Positions 1-42,541 of a stretch of 64,000 bases of DNA are shown here, piece after piece. This stretch comes from Cladorhizidae sp. MBARI D1340-BT2 (Eukaryota > Porifera > Demospongiae > Poecilosclerida > Cladorhizidae). Positions within the stretch are counted from its first letter, which is position 1. Every line of letters begins with the position of its first letter. The translations under genes were made by a program, and so were the position numbers. The stretch spans positions 34,328,017-34,392,016 of the forward strand of contig JAQNBH010000011.1 in the NCBI GenBank assembly GCA_028752905.1, in the 5' to 3' direction. The notes beneath the pieces were generated by a model, which ran no database searches, was not told where the DNA came from, and saw only the letters and a list, made by a program, of their open reading frames with translations.

Positions 1-1761
1 TAAACTGTTGGAAGTGACATGAATGGGTAAATGCTCTCACATCAAAGAAGGTTTTCTACGATGTCCCCCCATCAGCCACTGGTCATGATGTACCATCCTG
101 TCCATTCGAAGACATTCAAAACTTGCGCCGTGAGAGGTTAAGTCAGGCTCGACACAGACACCATGACAGACGTCTGTCAACAAGTTCACACTGAGGTGTA
201 AGTGAAGACATTGCTAACTTGTGAAGAATCGTGGATGCCATCATTTTCAACATTTCATTCTGCATCTTTCCAGAATTATATTTTTCTGTCTCCTGTAGTC
301 TGGCATCATCTTCAGCACATATATTCAGTAAGGCCACTGCCACGAAGAGGAAGGCCTTGCCTGGTCAGATATTTCAAAGATGACATCTCTCAAGTCTCTC
401 TTGAGCAACCTGTGAAGACAAAACACCCACCTGTATCTTGTGTTGTTGCAGGCAGAGTGACTGTCTTGAGTACAACATCCTTATGGCAAGTACTTTCTCA
501 TCATTGGAAAACTTCACAGTAGCATCTTTCTAATTACTCTAGGTTAGTTACAGAGTGAAGCTTGTTCTCCAAGTATGCTTTGATATGCACAAAACAACAA
601 GTTATGTCTTCCTTTGTCATAGTGCAGTCACAAAAAACATGAGGACCACTGAGGTTGAAATGATGTCTTATCCTTCTTCTGCTTACCAAATTCTTTCTTA
701 GGAAAATTGAAGTGTAGGGGTTGATGAGGAGTTTCCTCAAAGGAGCTTAGCTTTCTTGTGTTTAGGCAGAAAGCTAGCTAGTGCTGTGGCAGAATCAATG
801 GAGCTGAACAAGAAGCTGCACACTCAGTATTGTAGTCATGTGATAATGCCACCTCTGGCATGATATTAAAGTATTAATTAACATTACATTAGTAATTGGC
901 AACTGTCCACATTGACAATCAAATATTGCTAAAAAGTGGTGAGGCTATAGTAGCCATCACCAGCCTTATCATTTCCTATGCCCCTGCTACTAGATGCTTA
1001 TAAAAACAGTTGCTTCTCTGAGTGCCCGTATATACCTCCTCCAGTGTTGACAAAGGGAATGAATGAGGACCCAACTTCATGGATTCTACCACCATATATT
1101 TTTGGTCTGCTCATGCCTTCTCTATGTGGCTGGGGTGACACTAGCTTGGTGTGTTTGGATGAAAACCAGTACAGAAAAAATATACATTTCTTACCAAATA
1201 CATAACACACTCGCCCACCACCTCCACTTTCCCATATTCATCCAGCAATTGTCCAGCCCCTATAATTCTGCAACCTCATCCACCAATACCAGCTGATCGC
1301 TCTCAAATTCACCACATATGACCAAGAAATGTCCCACGTCTTCCTCTGCTCCACTATCACTCATGGTACATCTCTCGCCTCTTCGTATTCTAACAACCCA
1401 ACCCACGCATACGAGATTCCTCCTCCTCTGTGTGGACTACCACTAACTATGCCTTCATGCATGCTTGGCTCTGAAGTCGTGCCACACAGCCAGAGCTTGC
1501 ACACACATCCATTTTTCTGTTGTGCATATTTGCTATGCGGCCAGCCATGTGCTAGCCACGCATACCAGTTCTGTTGTGATTTTTGCCTACTAAAATCAAA
1601 CACATAATGTTGTAATATTAACTTGTGCCAGTAGCAAATCAGATTGTTTTTTCTCTCCAAAAACTACAGCCACATAATTGTATACAATGTGAGCTTGCAT
1701 TACATAGCTGTAACCACATGTTACAAGATGCTCCTTAATGTAATACTAGGTACATGCATTA
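1..1761. other. Downstream flank of EARS2, mostly unassigned
   Basis: About 1.8 kb past the EARS2 stop. Apart from the possible exon near 143-350 no coding sequence or repeat family is recognised. Base composition is ordinary AT-rich animal intergenic sequence. Confidence 0.5.
143..356 (-). CDS. Possible exon of an unknown gene
   Basis: Minus-strand open stretch reading KAFLFVAVALLNICAED...SGKMQNEMLKMMASTIL, preceded by a cag acceptor near 357. Hydrophobic-then-charged helices suggest an armadillo/HEAT-like fold, but no family is recognised. The frame upstream is closed, so this may be a real exon or chance. Confidence 0.22.
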
Positions 1762-31509
<29,748 letters not shown>

Positions 31510-32774
31510 TCAGAAGGCTCTATTCTGGCATATCAAGTAGCATGCTGGATCTCTTAAGGGATTCTGCTCTCTTGGGGAGTAATGGAAAACTTTGTGCAGA
31601 GCCTTGAGTGTGGTAAAAACATGGTTTGTTCCTGGAGTGGAATTAGCAGTTTGAAAACAAGCCAACTGTAACAAGTGGCAGTAGCAGTGCACGAATGGGG
31701 CACGAGGTGCGAGGGTCGCAATGCGAGCCTGAATTTCCTGAAAATGTACCTGCTCCATCAAAATTCCATCCACACAATTTGAAGATTTTTCTGTTTCTGT
31801 ACATAAGCCTTCTATAGATGGATGATCTCCAGGAAATGCTCCTCTGGAACACCATGTTCCTCCCAGCAACAGTAAAGGGCCAGCTCTTCCACTCGAAATA
31901 TCTGTACACTAATCTTGTATGATACTCTAATAGGATTCTTTATAAAGATACTTCAGCATGGACTCCTCAATCCTAGTCTAGAGCCTAGAGTCTACAAACT
32001 CAACTACAGCTATACGAGATGTATACACAGCATTCCACTCTGCTATCTCCATGAAGTATTTGAGGGTTCTCACCTACATAAGATATTACTTACCAGTTTT
32101 TCAAACTTAGTAGTATGCGCTATGTAGTTACGTGCAAGATAGTGTGTGCAGCAAATGAGAGACTTGATAGCTGCTCTATTCTTCATTTTCTTGCCTTTCT
32201 ACTTTCTGGAGCTGTTGAATGACTGCTCCCTCCCTCTCTCAGAGCTTGTACTGCTGCCAAAGCTGCTTGACTAGCATGGGTATGGGTATCACTTTTTTCA
32301 TGGGCTTTCATTTTCTCAATAACTTTCATCCAATTGGAAAATGGTTTGGTAACCCATACACCTCCCGTTTGATGAAGGAATGCCCTGATTTTCTGCAGAC
32401 CTTGCAAATGCACCCTAAAAATACTCATATTCCAGCCAATGAAGCTTTCCCTCTTCTTAGAGCATTTCCTGCAGCTTGGGTGGCTTACGTTTTTCTTTGC
32501 AGATATAGCTTTACTGGTGCAGTGATTCTTGGGTTGACTAGTTTCTAAATCCAATCCAAATTCTCAAGCTCCAACTCATCTTCACTAATGCCACTACTTC
32601 CATGACTGATGTGGCTGCAGATGATGTAGCTAGTGGTATTGGCGTAAGAACGAAGATCCATCTGTCCTTTAGAACAAACCCTTTGGCAAAATAAACCCAT
32701 GAGCTGTTTATATAGTCGGCTAGTGTAAATATGATGCAACTATCTGAGTTACCATTTTTAGACTCGGTCATCAC
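31510..32774 (-). pseudogene. hAT-family transposase, decayed
   Basis: Minus strand. An N-terminal TTF-type zinc-finger region with KPFSNWMKVIEKMKAHEKSD (32250-32400), then FVHCYCHLLQLACFQ and TTLKALHKVFHYSPRE (31540-31690), the conserved hAT catalytic neighbourhood. Broken by stops and shifts and much shorter than a full transposase (about 650 aa). Same strand as EARS2 and directly upstream of its first exon. Confidence 0.75.
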
Positions 32775-32943
32775 TATTTTTAAGACAAAATTCCCAAAAT
32801 AGTAAATCTAAGGTGTTATATCAACAATGCAGATAATAGTGCACCACAATGCAGTAAATGCACTCACAGAGGCTCTACAGAACAAACCAAAAAAGCATGC
32901 CCCCAGACCCCTAACAACTCCAGACCTCTAACAAGCACCAATG

Positions 32944-32951
32944 TAGGGTGT

Positions 32952-32985
<34 letters not shown>
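32944..32985. repeat. Poly-C run of about 33
   Basis: GGTGTTCC then an uninterrupted C tract ending AAAATTTG. Confidence 0.95.
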
Positions 32986-33261
32986 AATTTGCTTTTGCCC
33001 CTCCTTCACTATTTTTCTAAATTAAGGCCTGATGGCATTGCAGATGTCATGGCTAGATATTATATATGAATGACCCCCACAATTTCTCAGCATCAATATC
33101 TTGTGAAGAAAGAAATCCCCAGGACAATAATGTGAGTGTCATTAGCAATGATCAGTATGCACCAATATGTTTGTGACACTGCATTTGCTGCATGAACATA
33201 ACTCTTGTATCACACTCATTTGCTGCATGCAACACAGAGAGGATATACTCTGTTCGATCAT

Positions 33262-33955
33262 AGGGTCATCAGCATGAGGATTCTAAATCACAGGGTCATC
33301 AGCATGAAGATTCTTAATCACAGGGACATCAGCACAAGGATTCCGAATCACAGGGTCATCAGCATGAGGATTCTGAATCAACAGGATCATCAGCACGAGG
33401 ATTCCGAATCACAGGATCATCAGCATGAGGATTCTGAATTACAGGATCATCAGCATGAGGATTCTGAATCACAGGATCATCAGCACGAGGATTCCAAATC
33501 ACAGGGTCATCAGCATGAGGATTCTGAATTACAGGATCATCAGCACGAGGATTCTGAAACACAGGGTCATCTCAGCATGAGGATTCTGAATCACAGGGTC
33601 ATTAGCACGAAGATTCCACATCACAGGATCATCAGCACGAAGATTCTTAATCACAGGATCATCAGCACGAAGATTCCAAATCACAGGGATAGGAGGATTC
33701 TGAATCACAGGGTCATCAGCAGAGGATTCTGAATCACAGGATTATCACACAAGGATTCTGAATCACAGGAATACATGTATCAGCATGAGGATTCTGAATC
33801 ACAGGGTCATCAGCATGAGGATTCTGAATCACAGGGTCATCAGCACAAGGATTCTGAATCACAGGATTATCACACAAGGATTCTGAATCACAGGAATACA
33901 TGTATCAGCATGAGGATTCTGAATCACAGGGTCATCAGCACGAGGATTCTGGAAG
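33262..33955. repeat. 30 bp minisatellite, about 23 copies
   Basis: Unit GGATTCTGAATCACAGGGTC ATCAGCATGA with GATCATCAGCACGA variants. A larger block containing GGAATACATGTATCAGCATG is itself repeated at about 33767 and 33892. Confidence 0.96.
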
Positions 33956-33959
33956 ACAT

Positions 33960-35125
33960 TCTCATTGCAAGTTGTAATAATGACCTCTCCCCCAAGACAA
34001 GACTGGGAGATCACTCCTCATAGATGGAACATTGCGCAGATAACTACTGCAATTCTTTCCCTTCCCACCACTTGGTAATTTCTGTCACACTCCTGCTCCC
34101 CTGCTCTCTCTGGTCGTTGCTTTCAGGCTGTCTGATAGATACAGGTCCCAGATTACAGCAACACTGCTAGTGCTTCGTATCACCTTCTCAGCATAGTCAC
34201 AGATTGTTTTGATGCTCATCTCCTGTCTCAGGAATGCACCACACTGGCACCATCAATGAGAGTTTCATGTCAGCCTCATCAAAGTTGGCCTATTATTAGG
34301 CGGCCATATTGGGTTTTAGCTATATCGGTGGCAGCCATTTTGGATTTATGGTAACTATGCTAATTCAAGGGCATTAACCAATCCTAAAAGGGGTGTCCTA
34401 TCTCAGGATTTGATCAGTACCTTATCAAAGGTCACATGCACCAAACTGCCAAAGGTAAACATTGAGTGCTGGATACGGACTCTAAGACAAGGGATTAATA
34501 GGTACTAGGTATATAGCATTCTATCACCCTGCAGTTCACAGAAAAGAAAAATCTTGTGACCATGTCTGGAGAGTTGTAGCTAAACAGTATCAAACTGCAT
34601 TAGTTACCTATACTTAGCCAAGTGTTAAGTTTCTGTATTTTTGTTATAAGTTGTGATATTATTACCAATAATAATGATAATCATCAAATAAATTGCTAGG
34701 TCAATACACTTGTGGGGAAGTCACCATCTAGCTATATACCTAAAGCTGCAGTTGGCAGTGGTGATTCAGAGGGAACTCTGCCTCTGTAATGGGGTGTTAG
34801 GCAATAGGCAGGGGGGAGACTTGGTATCTTTTTAAGGTCCAAGTGATTGTTTTATTTCTTGTATATAGTAAAGTTACAATGACTTTCTCGATAATCAACT
34901 TAAACATGGTCACTCAATGTTTTGGCTAGATGCTCTAGCCGTCATCAGGAATAGAGCATCTAGCCAAAACTGTGAGTGAACCAGAAAGTCAGTAGCTATA
35001 TCTATACTATTTCAATGAGAGTTTGTTAGATAAAGTCGTCTAAAGTTAGACATTGTGGATGATTTTATCAGGAGGGGGATTGCCACCACTTCCTTTTACT
35101 GTTCTGAGTGTCAATAGCAACTTAA
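33960..35125. other. Intergenic sequence
   Basis: No gene recognised. A minus-sense dispersed-repeat copy lies at 34870-34975. Confidence 0.5.
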
Positions 35126-35129
35126 TTAA

Positions 35130-37044
35130 GGGGGGACTATGCGTCAAAAATTAGAGATTTCTTTTTTCCCCTTCTTTTTTCCCTTCTTCTTGCAAACAAT
35201 TTTTTGGTTCGTGTAACAGATCAAGAAACTACAAAGCAAACACATCTTGCATGATATTTGTGTCTATATTTTTGTTTTTTTGCCGTAAAGCTCATAACTT
35301 TTCTAGACTTTACTAAAAATGCTAATTTTTATATCACTGGATAGCCCTTCTAATTATCTGTCTTTTGTACGTGCCAAATTTTTAAGTACTCTAAGTATTA
35401 TATAGCAAGTTATGTTGATTTGAAGTGGTGAGGGGGATTTTTCCTGGTGTTTTCCAGTTGCCAAAGCGGTGGCCTGCCACACAAAAACCACTACATTTAT
35501 TGATAACCTGTTCACATATTGCAGATTAGGGCCTTCTCTATCAGCTGACCAACTCTAGGACTTTGGTCTTGATAATTAGGGCAGTTATGAATTGTACTGC
35601 AAGATAGATCAACTTATTTAGGGATGTTGATGTATCTTCCGAGAAAATATGTCTGCAGAGACATTCAACATAATGATATCATTAGAACAAAGCATAAGGA
35701 AATAGGGAATAAAATGACCTGCATATACAACAAAAGTTATGGCGATTTATAATACTTTGGTGGTGCTGACGTACAGTCCCCCCCCCCCCACACACACACC
35801 CCGGGGGACTAAACATGAAATTTTATTTTATGATTATTATGTTTTAAGTTCAAACTGTGCATCTATCTACTTGTTTTAGAGACATAGGATGCTTCTTTTC
35901 AAAGTTATGGTGGATCTACTTCATCATACATTTCTTTGACATGCACAAACATTCAGCTGTAAAGGAAAATTACATTTACATCTAACAATTTTCATCATAT
36001 TTTTCTTTGTTACATGTAGATATAGGCACAGAAAATCTCAAGTCATGGAAGTAAAAAAAAAACAGATCAAGGAATTGTAAAAGAACATATTTTGTCAAGT
36101 TATTTCAGTGCTAACTCAAACATTTCGTTTTGCTTATTCCCACAATTAATGGAAATATTTCTTGTGGCGAGAATAACTTTAAAACCGTTTGCTCATTTTT
36201 GGGGCTATGTATATATGTCATTTGATAGCTCTTTTAGTACTCTGTGATATCCATGAATCAGATTTTTGTTTACTGCAAGGATTGCCAAGAAATGGTGGTT
36301 AGAAGGTGGCCTCTAGTTTTTATCAGTTTTTCAGACTCTGTAGTGTGTAACTAATCAACATGACAACATAATTATGGTAACTTTGGTCCATGGATATCAC
36401 TGAGACACTCCTTAGCAAGCCACACACCAATTATAGTTAGGCAGCTAGGTCTGCCACAAATATCTTGGAGTTACCTCGATGTTTCTGCATGTATCTTCTG
36501 AGAAAATTTGTATATAGAGATATTTGATACTTTATAAAAACAAACAGAATAATAAAGACTTTGGTACCATAAATACTTGTGTAGACGAAAGAGAAAAAAA
36601 GTGATGGCAATTAGAAATAGGTACAATTATTTTGGGGTAGTCCCCCCTTAAGTTTTTGTTGTTTAAACCACTAGTGGAAGTAAGTGTTGTCACTCTAGTT
36701 TTTATCAGTTTTTCAGACTCTGTAGTGTGTAACTAATCAACATGACAACATAATTATGGTAACTTTGGTCCATGGATATCACTGAGACACTCCTTAGCAA
36801 GCCACACACCAATTATGAGTAAATGACTTCAAATAGTTAGGCAGCTATATAGGTCTGCCACAAATATCTTGGAGTTACCTCGATATTTCTTTCTGAGAAA
36901 ATTTGTATATAGAGATATTTGACACTCTATAAAAAAAAACAGAATAATAAAGACTTTGTTACCATAAATACTTGTGTAGACGAAAGAGAAAAAAAGTGAT
37001 GGCAATTAGACAATTATTTTGTGGTTTTGACGCATAGTCCCCCC
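35130..37044. mobile_element. Non-autonomous TTAA transposon (MITE A), partly duplicated
   Basis: Left end TTAA then GGGGGGACTATGCGTCAAAA; right end TTTTGACGCATAGTCCCCCC then TTAA. No coding capacity. The right 382 bp (36311-36692), together with flanking host DNA, was duplicated in tandem, so a first right end also exists at 36647. The GGGGG termini and TTAA target match the Kolobok-like element at 47552. Confidence 0.9.
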
Positions 37045-37059
37045 TTAAGTTTTTGTTGT
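36311..37059. repeat. 382 bp tandem duplication containing an empty TTAA site
   Basis: Copy 1 is 36311-36692. Copy 2 starts at 36693 and is interrupted at TTAA 37060 by two transposons, resuming at 39755 with ACCACTAGTGGAAGTAAG. The same junction is uninterrupted in copy 1 (TTAA at 36663-36666). Confidence 0.93.
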
Positions 37060-37770
37060 TTAACCGATTATACGCGGTATTAATTAATTCAATTGTACCG
37101 CGTGACGCGGAACCTTTTTCATGTGACCTTAGGGTGTGGCGAGTACCAAACAAAACGTGCTAGATCTTTGTCTTGAGGGCTTTTCAGCCTTAGCGGTATA
37201 TTGCCTGAAGAGAAAGCGTGTCCTTGGCTACCTGATTACAAAAGAAGTTAGTCTTGCCAGCTTTTGTGCCCGCTGTGGATAACAAATTTCGAGGACCAAA
37301 GAGTATAATCGAGCGTTCAGCTAAAGATCGGAGTTCTTTGATTCTTCAGAAACTTTCGATGGCGTGTCCAGTTACACTTGCCCGATGCCTTGGAAGCTCC
37401 TGGACAGAAGATGACCCCACGCGCTAGCAATTGACAAAGAAAGGTAAGCTATAAATAATTTTAATATTTGGAACGCGTAGCTGCTAGCTTAGCTAAGTTG
37501 AACTCTAGGTATGATACTGAATATTGTACGTGCATCCATAGGTTCTTTGCCTGTCAAGTCCCAATACAATGTCCTGCTAACCTACCATCACCCCCATGGG
37601 TGGGCATGAAAAGGAGAGAGCAGTGGAGCTGAAGCAAGAAACCCTAACCCCCTGAACTATGAAGCAACTTGAATTTGCCACTTTCTCACAGGTATTACAT
37701 ATCATTTTATATGAATACAATGTAGTGCATTGGTACATAGGAGAGAGAAGGTTATATTCCAATAACATGA

Positions 37771-38401
37771 CTATAATTTGTTTTTGTGCCACAATAGGTA
37801 GCAGTCGGTGCTCGCAATTCCAGTGTGGCATAGCCATATGCCACATTCCTGGCAGTACCACTGGCTGTCACATCGCTTTTGTTGCTGGTAGCAGTAAGTG
37901 CAACGTCCTCGACTGCGCTTCCCAGATGTTGCAGGGTTCTTTATTGGGAAGTGGAGGAAAGGAAGACTCTTGATAATAGAGCCACACCCAGCTCTGCGTC
38001 GGCTACAATAACTTCCTATTATCTCCTTGGCCAGCTGAATCCTGAACTTCTTGATCGTAAGTTCACCTCCGCTTCCTGACCATCCTTTGTGTAAAATGAA
38101 GGCGTTTGTTATGGCCACATCGATCAGAAAGTAAAGTATGTATTTGTAGACCTTTCTGCTTTTCACCCTGCACCTATAATATCCTCTGATCTGATCCCCT
38201 CTGTCCACGCCTCCCATGTATTTATTGTAGGACTGTATAGCTAAGGGGCAGCTTATTTCCCCTCTGCAGCCATTGTTTGTATGCCGAATGACTGAGGTGA
38301 CGCTCTTGGGGTCACTGTTGGTGTACATAATCATGACGATTTTTCGGTCCTGCCATGCATTTGCACACACTTTTCCACATTGCGTGGTTAGTGACTGGCC
38401 C
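37771..38401 (-). pseudogene. piggyBac transposase, C-terminal exon
   Basis: From an ag acceptor: RGQSLTTQCGKVCANAWQDR, YTNSDPKSVTSVI, YNKYMGGVDRGDQIRGYY (third catalytic Asp), and the C-terminal cysteine-rich domain CTYCYQQQKRCDSQWYCQEC with C and H following. Intact to its stop. Confidence 0.92.
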
Positions 38402-38529
38402 CTAAAAATGTTTAGAAGTTCATATAATGTGTATCTCATAGTTGTGGTAAATAACATGCATGAACTGATATTCAACCCCAAAATGTTTGTGACATAACAC
38501 TAACTTGTGTTTATCTAGTGCAATTTTAC

Positions 38530-38634
38530 CTTTTCTTGAATTTGGCTTTCTTCAGCTCCTCGGGGAAACCACGCCTGTCTTTCCTGGCTGTCCCACATCC
38601 ATAAATCCCTCTCCTCTCCAAATCAACCAACAGA
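38530..38634 (-). pseudogene. piggyBac transposase, middle exon
   Basis: LLVDLERRGIYGCGTARKDR and GFPEELKKAKFKK between AG and GT sites. It joins the C-terminal exon in phase (AG+G gives Arg). It corresponds to the segment just after the second catalytic Asp. Confidence 0.88.
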
Positions 38635-38713
38635 CTATGCGAGGTAAAAATTATATATTTTATATATATTTTTCATTATATTATTCAACATTTGTTCACT
38701 AAAATTTCCTTAC

Positions 38714-38831
38714 CTTCCTGCAGGTCTTCAAATTCCTCATCACTTCCATCTGCAAATGGCTCATCCAAGTCCCCATCTCCATCCAATGCCTTGAGGACCT
38801 CCTCCAAAGACAAACATTCTCTTTTTGCCAT
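38714..38831 (-). pseudogene. piggyBac transposase, acidic N-terminal exon
   Basis: ATG at 38831, MAKRECLSLEEVLKALDGDG then DEEFEDLQ, donor gtaagg. The acidic N-terminus is typical of piggyBac. Its phase does not fit the middle exon, and about 250 residues with the first two catalytic Asp are absent: an internal deletion. Confidence 0.82.
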
Positions 38832-39104
38832 TATAGTTATCCTATTTTTAATATGTATAAGTCATAATTGTTTTCAAGTTTTCTAAAAAAATGTTATAGT
38901 AAGTCCTATATAATAAAGGCACTATCATGAACTTACAGTGTTATAGAGCAGTATCGCAGCAATGGATCCTTCGTAAAGAGTAAGACAGCTAGCCGATCGC
39001 GCGAATAAAAAGGCTGCTTGGTATGACGCCAATTGGCGTCTACCGCCGTTCAGAGCACGCACGGGCGTGACGCCAATTGGCGTCTATCGCCGTTAATCGG
39101 TTAA

Positions 39105-39750
39105 GGGGGGGGACGATTCGATTTTTAATTTTTTTAACCTGTGGTTAAAACTTTAGAGCTCCGTAGATTCTGCAAACTTCATGGTATGGACTTGATATAT
39201 AGCTCAAAAGATAGGTCTCTTTGTGTGCTCTCTTCTGATACTAAAAATGCTTCATTAGGTATAACTATTGGCAAGTTACTAGACCTTAAAGCGGAGGGAC
39301 GTCAAAAATCTGAATCGCTGCAACCTCCACAGAAACCATTCGAGTTGCAAAGTGCAAAATGGTATGAGTGGCTAGAGGAAGCTCTAGCGCACGCAATAGC
39401 TATTTTGAAGAGGCGTTAAAAATTTATTACCTGGTCAGACACGTGGTGCAAAATTGAGGGCGTTGATTTTCCTCGAGCCACTCGTACCATTTTCAATTTT
39501 TGCACTTTGCAACTCGAATGGTTTCTGTGGAGGTTGCAGCGATTCAGATTTTTGAGGTCCCTCCGCTTTAAGGTGCCTATAGTTATACCTAATGAAGCAT
39601 TTTTAGTATCAGAAGAGAGCACACAGAGAGACCTATCTTTTGAGCTATATATCAAGTCCATACCATGAAGTTTGCAGAATCTGTGGAGCTCTAAAGTTGT
39701 AACCACAGGTAAAATTTAAAAAAATATAAAAAATCCAATCGTGGCCCCCC
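39105..39750. mobile_element. Foldback MITE B, TTAA target
   Basis: Both ends start GGGGGG next to TTAA (39101-39104, 39751-39754). The two arms are inverted copies of about 300 bp (TTTAGAGCTCCGTAGATTCT on the left, mirrored near 39680). Nearly the whole element is a palindrome. Confidence 0.92.
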
Positions 39751-40071
39751 TTAAACCACTAGTGGAAGTAAGTGTTGTCATCATCATGACATGTGACAGT
39801 GTTTGTGCTGTATGTCTGCCAGGTCTGACAGTTACCTTCCCCCAAACACACATAAACTGTCATGATACCCTAAAGGAAACCATTGATTTCCTGCCAATAT
39901 AAAAGTAGTTTGTAGTATCTAATATTATCTGGGTTCAGGGTGTGGGTTGCACCCTATTGCTTCCCAGGTCAGTGACGACTCCCCTTTCAATATGCCTGCA
40001 ATATCACTCATTTACCAATATGCCACCTTATGTGCTATAGATTACAAGAAGTAATCTCTCGATCAGCCGTA

Positions 40072-40145
40072 ACATTACAATAACCTTCTCAATAATCAAC
40101 TTGAAATTGTATTCTCTCGGTTTCAACTTGATGCTCTAGCCTTCA
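40072..40145 (-). repeat. Dispersed repeat copy with CTGATGAAGG start
   Basis: On the minus strand: CTGATGAAGGCTAGAGCATC, GAAACCGAGAGAATAC, then AATTTCAAGTTGATTATTGA. Confidence 0.85.
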
Positions 40146-40261
40146 TCAGATTTGTGAATTAGGTTACCACGACAACTTGACAAGATTAATCATAATACTA
40201 TGCCAAATTTTGGTACACATTATTGAATGTCCATCTGCACAAATAGCAATCCTAGTTTGGA

Positions 40262-40320
40262 CTAGATAGTGCAAGTTTTTATGAATGAGTCCAGCAGAAT
40301 GTCCTTGTCCAAGTTGTAGC
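40262..40320 (-). CDS. ZNG1: ZNG1 terminal exon
   Basis: [19 protein letters not shown] and TAG. Completes the split Gly codon from the previous exon, matching the family end (IGRNLDKDIL-). Confidence 0.9.
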
Positions 40321-42453
40321 CTGTACAAAGAAAAAGAAGCAATAAAATAGTAGTACTCTGGAACCCTGGCCACACTAGCACTTATATAGTACTACATGCA
40401 CTTATGCTATTGGCCAATACTAAATACAACATTAGAGCACTTACACTATTAGCCAATACTTATGAGATTAAATAGTAAACTCAACACTAGAGCACTTCTG
40501 CTATTAGATACTAAAGGTGTGTGTGTGTGTTGTGTGTATGTGTTGTTTGTGTGTGTGTGAAAAGTAATACTTTTTAAAGTAATAAAAAATCCATAATATG
40601 TATGTATGTTGTGTATGAATTTTTGAGATAAGTTTAAAAACAAAACATCCTGCCATCCTGCCAGTTAATAATATATAAAGCCTTGGTATTCTGGCCAGCC
40701 GGAGAATATTTGCCTCCTCCTGAAGGTCCAGCGTGACAACATCAGAAACCTTGAGACTTTTGGAAGGCAGCTGAGAAACTCAAAACACAATGCAAAGGCT
40801 CGTGCAAGTCTACTGCCAGTTTCAACAAGAGAGGCTCTTGCTTGGTTGAATGTTTTATCAATATCACCTCTGGGCTTGCCCATGGGCAATGACAGTGTCA
40901 GTGTGGCTGTTGGCCTCCGACTAGTAGTCCCTCTGTGCAGACCCCATTTGTGCCACCTCTGTGCAGACCCCATTTGTGCCACCTCTGTGCAGACCCCATT
41001 TGTGCCACCTCTGTGCAGACCCCATTTGTGCCACCTCTGTGCAGACCCCATTTGTGCCACCTCTGTGCAGACCCCATTTGTGCCACCTCTGTGCAGACCC
41101 CATTTGTGCCACCTCTATGCAGACCCCATTTGTGCCACCTCTATGCAGACACCATTTGTGCCACCTCTGTGCAGACCCCATTTGTGCCACCTCTGTGCAG
41201 ACCCCATTTGTGCCACCTCTATGCAGACCCCCATTTGTGCCACCTCTGTGCAGACCCCATTTGTGCCACCTCTATATATGCAGACCCCCATTTGTGCCAC
41301 CTCTGTGCAGACACCATTTGTGCCACCTCTGTGCAGACCCCATTTGTGCCACCTCTGTGCAGACCCCATTTGTGCCACCTCTGTGCAGACCCCATTTGTG
41401 CCACCTCTGTGCAGACCCCATTTGTGCCACCTCTGTGCAGACCCCATTTGTGCCACCTCTATGCAGACCCCATTTGTGCCACCTCTGTGCAGACACCATT
41501 TGTGCCACCTCTGTGCAGACCCCATTTGTGCCACCTCCCCATAACTGAAGTGAAGAAATTAGCCACCCACATACTTGGCTGTCATTAGAGTGAGGGATAA
41601 CATCATCACCACGTTGCACTGAATGATGTCATTATCATCACCATGTTGCACTGAATGACATCATCACCATGCTGCACTGAATGATGTCATCACCACCACC
41701 ATGCTGCACTGAATGACGTCACCACCACAACCATGCTGCACTGAATGACATCGTCATCATCACCATGAGGCAATGAATGACATCCACCACCACCATGCTG
41801 CACTGAATGACATCATCATCATGATGCACTGAATGATGTCATTATAATCACCATGAGGCACTGAATGACATCATCACCATCAGGCACTGAACGACATCAT
41901 CATCACCATGATGCACTGAATGACATCACCACCATGCTGCACTGAATGACATCATCACCATGCTGCACTGAATGACATTATCCACAGAGCCCTCTAATCA
42001 GCCAGAGCGCCCTCTCATTTGGAACCATCCGGTTTCTAGTGTTCGGATGGTAAGAGACCCGATGGAGTATCTGTGGTGCCTTGGTCAAGTGGCAAGCTGC
42101 TGGTGTGGGACGCAACCTGTATTGACACATTTGCACCATCATATATTGCAGTGGCTGCTAGTGAGGTAGGTGCAATGGCTGCCCAAGCAGAGGAGGAAAG
42201 GCAGGCAAGCTCAACCAGAACACATTTTAAATCCGGTAGCAGTGGAGACCACAGGGGAAATGGGCTCAAAGACCCTGGCTTTTCTGAAAGCTTTGGGCAA
42301 GAGAATAAGGACAACAACTGGCGAGGAGAAGGCAGGGGCGTCCCTCATCCAGAGTGTGGCCTGGCAGAGGGGAAGACTGCACCAATACTTGGATCAACTG
42401 GATTTAGCTTAGTAGAAATAATTTGCTCCCCCCTTTTTGTTTGCTTGTTTATT

Positions 42454-42541
<88 letters not shown>

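Larger units (their letters stand above)
37064..39100 (-). mobile_element. piggyBac-family transposon, internally deleted
   Basis: Flanked by TTAA (37060-37063 and 39101-39104). The terminal inverted repeats start CCGATTA at both ends. The right end carries two copies of a GACGCCAATTGGCGTC palindrome. It encodes pieces of a transposase on the minus strand. 2.04 kb, shorter than a complete intron-bearing copy would be. Confidence 0.92.

Noticed and set aside
202..522. 106-codon plus-strand frame
   Set aside because: No domain and no splice support; the minus strand reads slightly more like an exon, itself uncertain.
40846..41619. Long open frames rich in Cys/Pro or Trp/Gln
   Set aside because: Artefacts of the 26 bp array on both strands.
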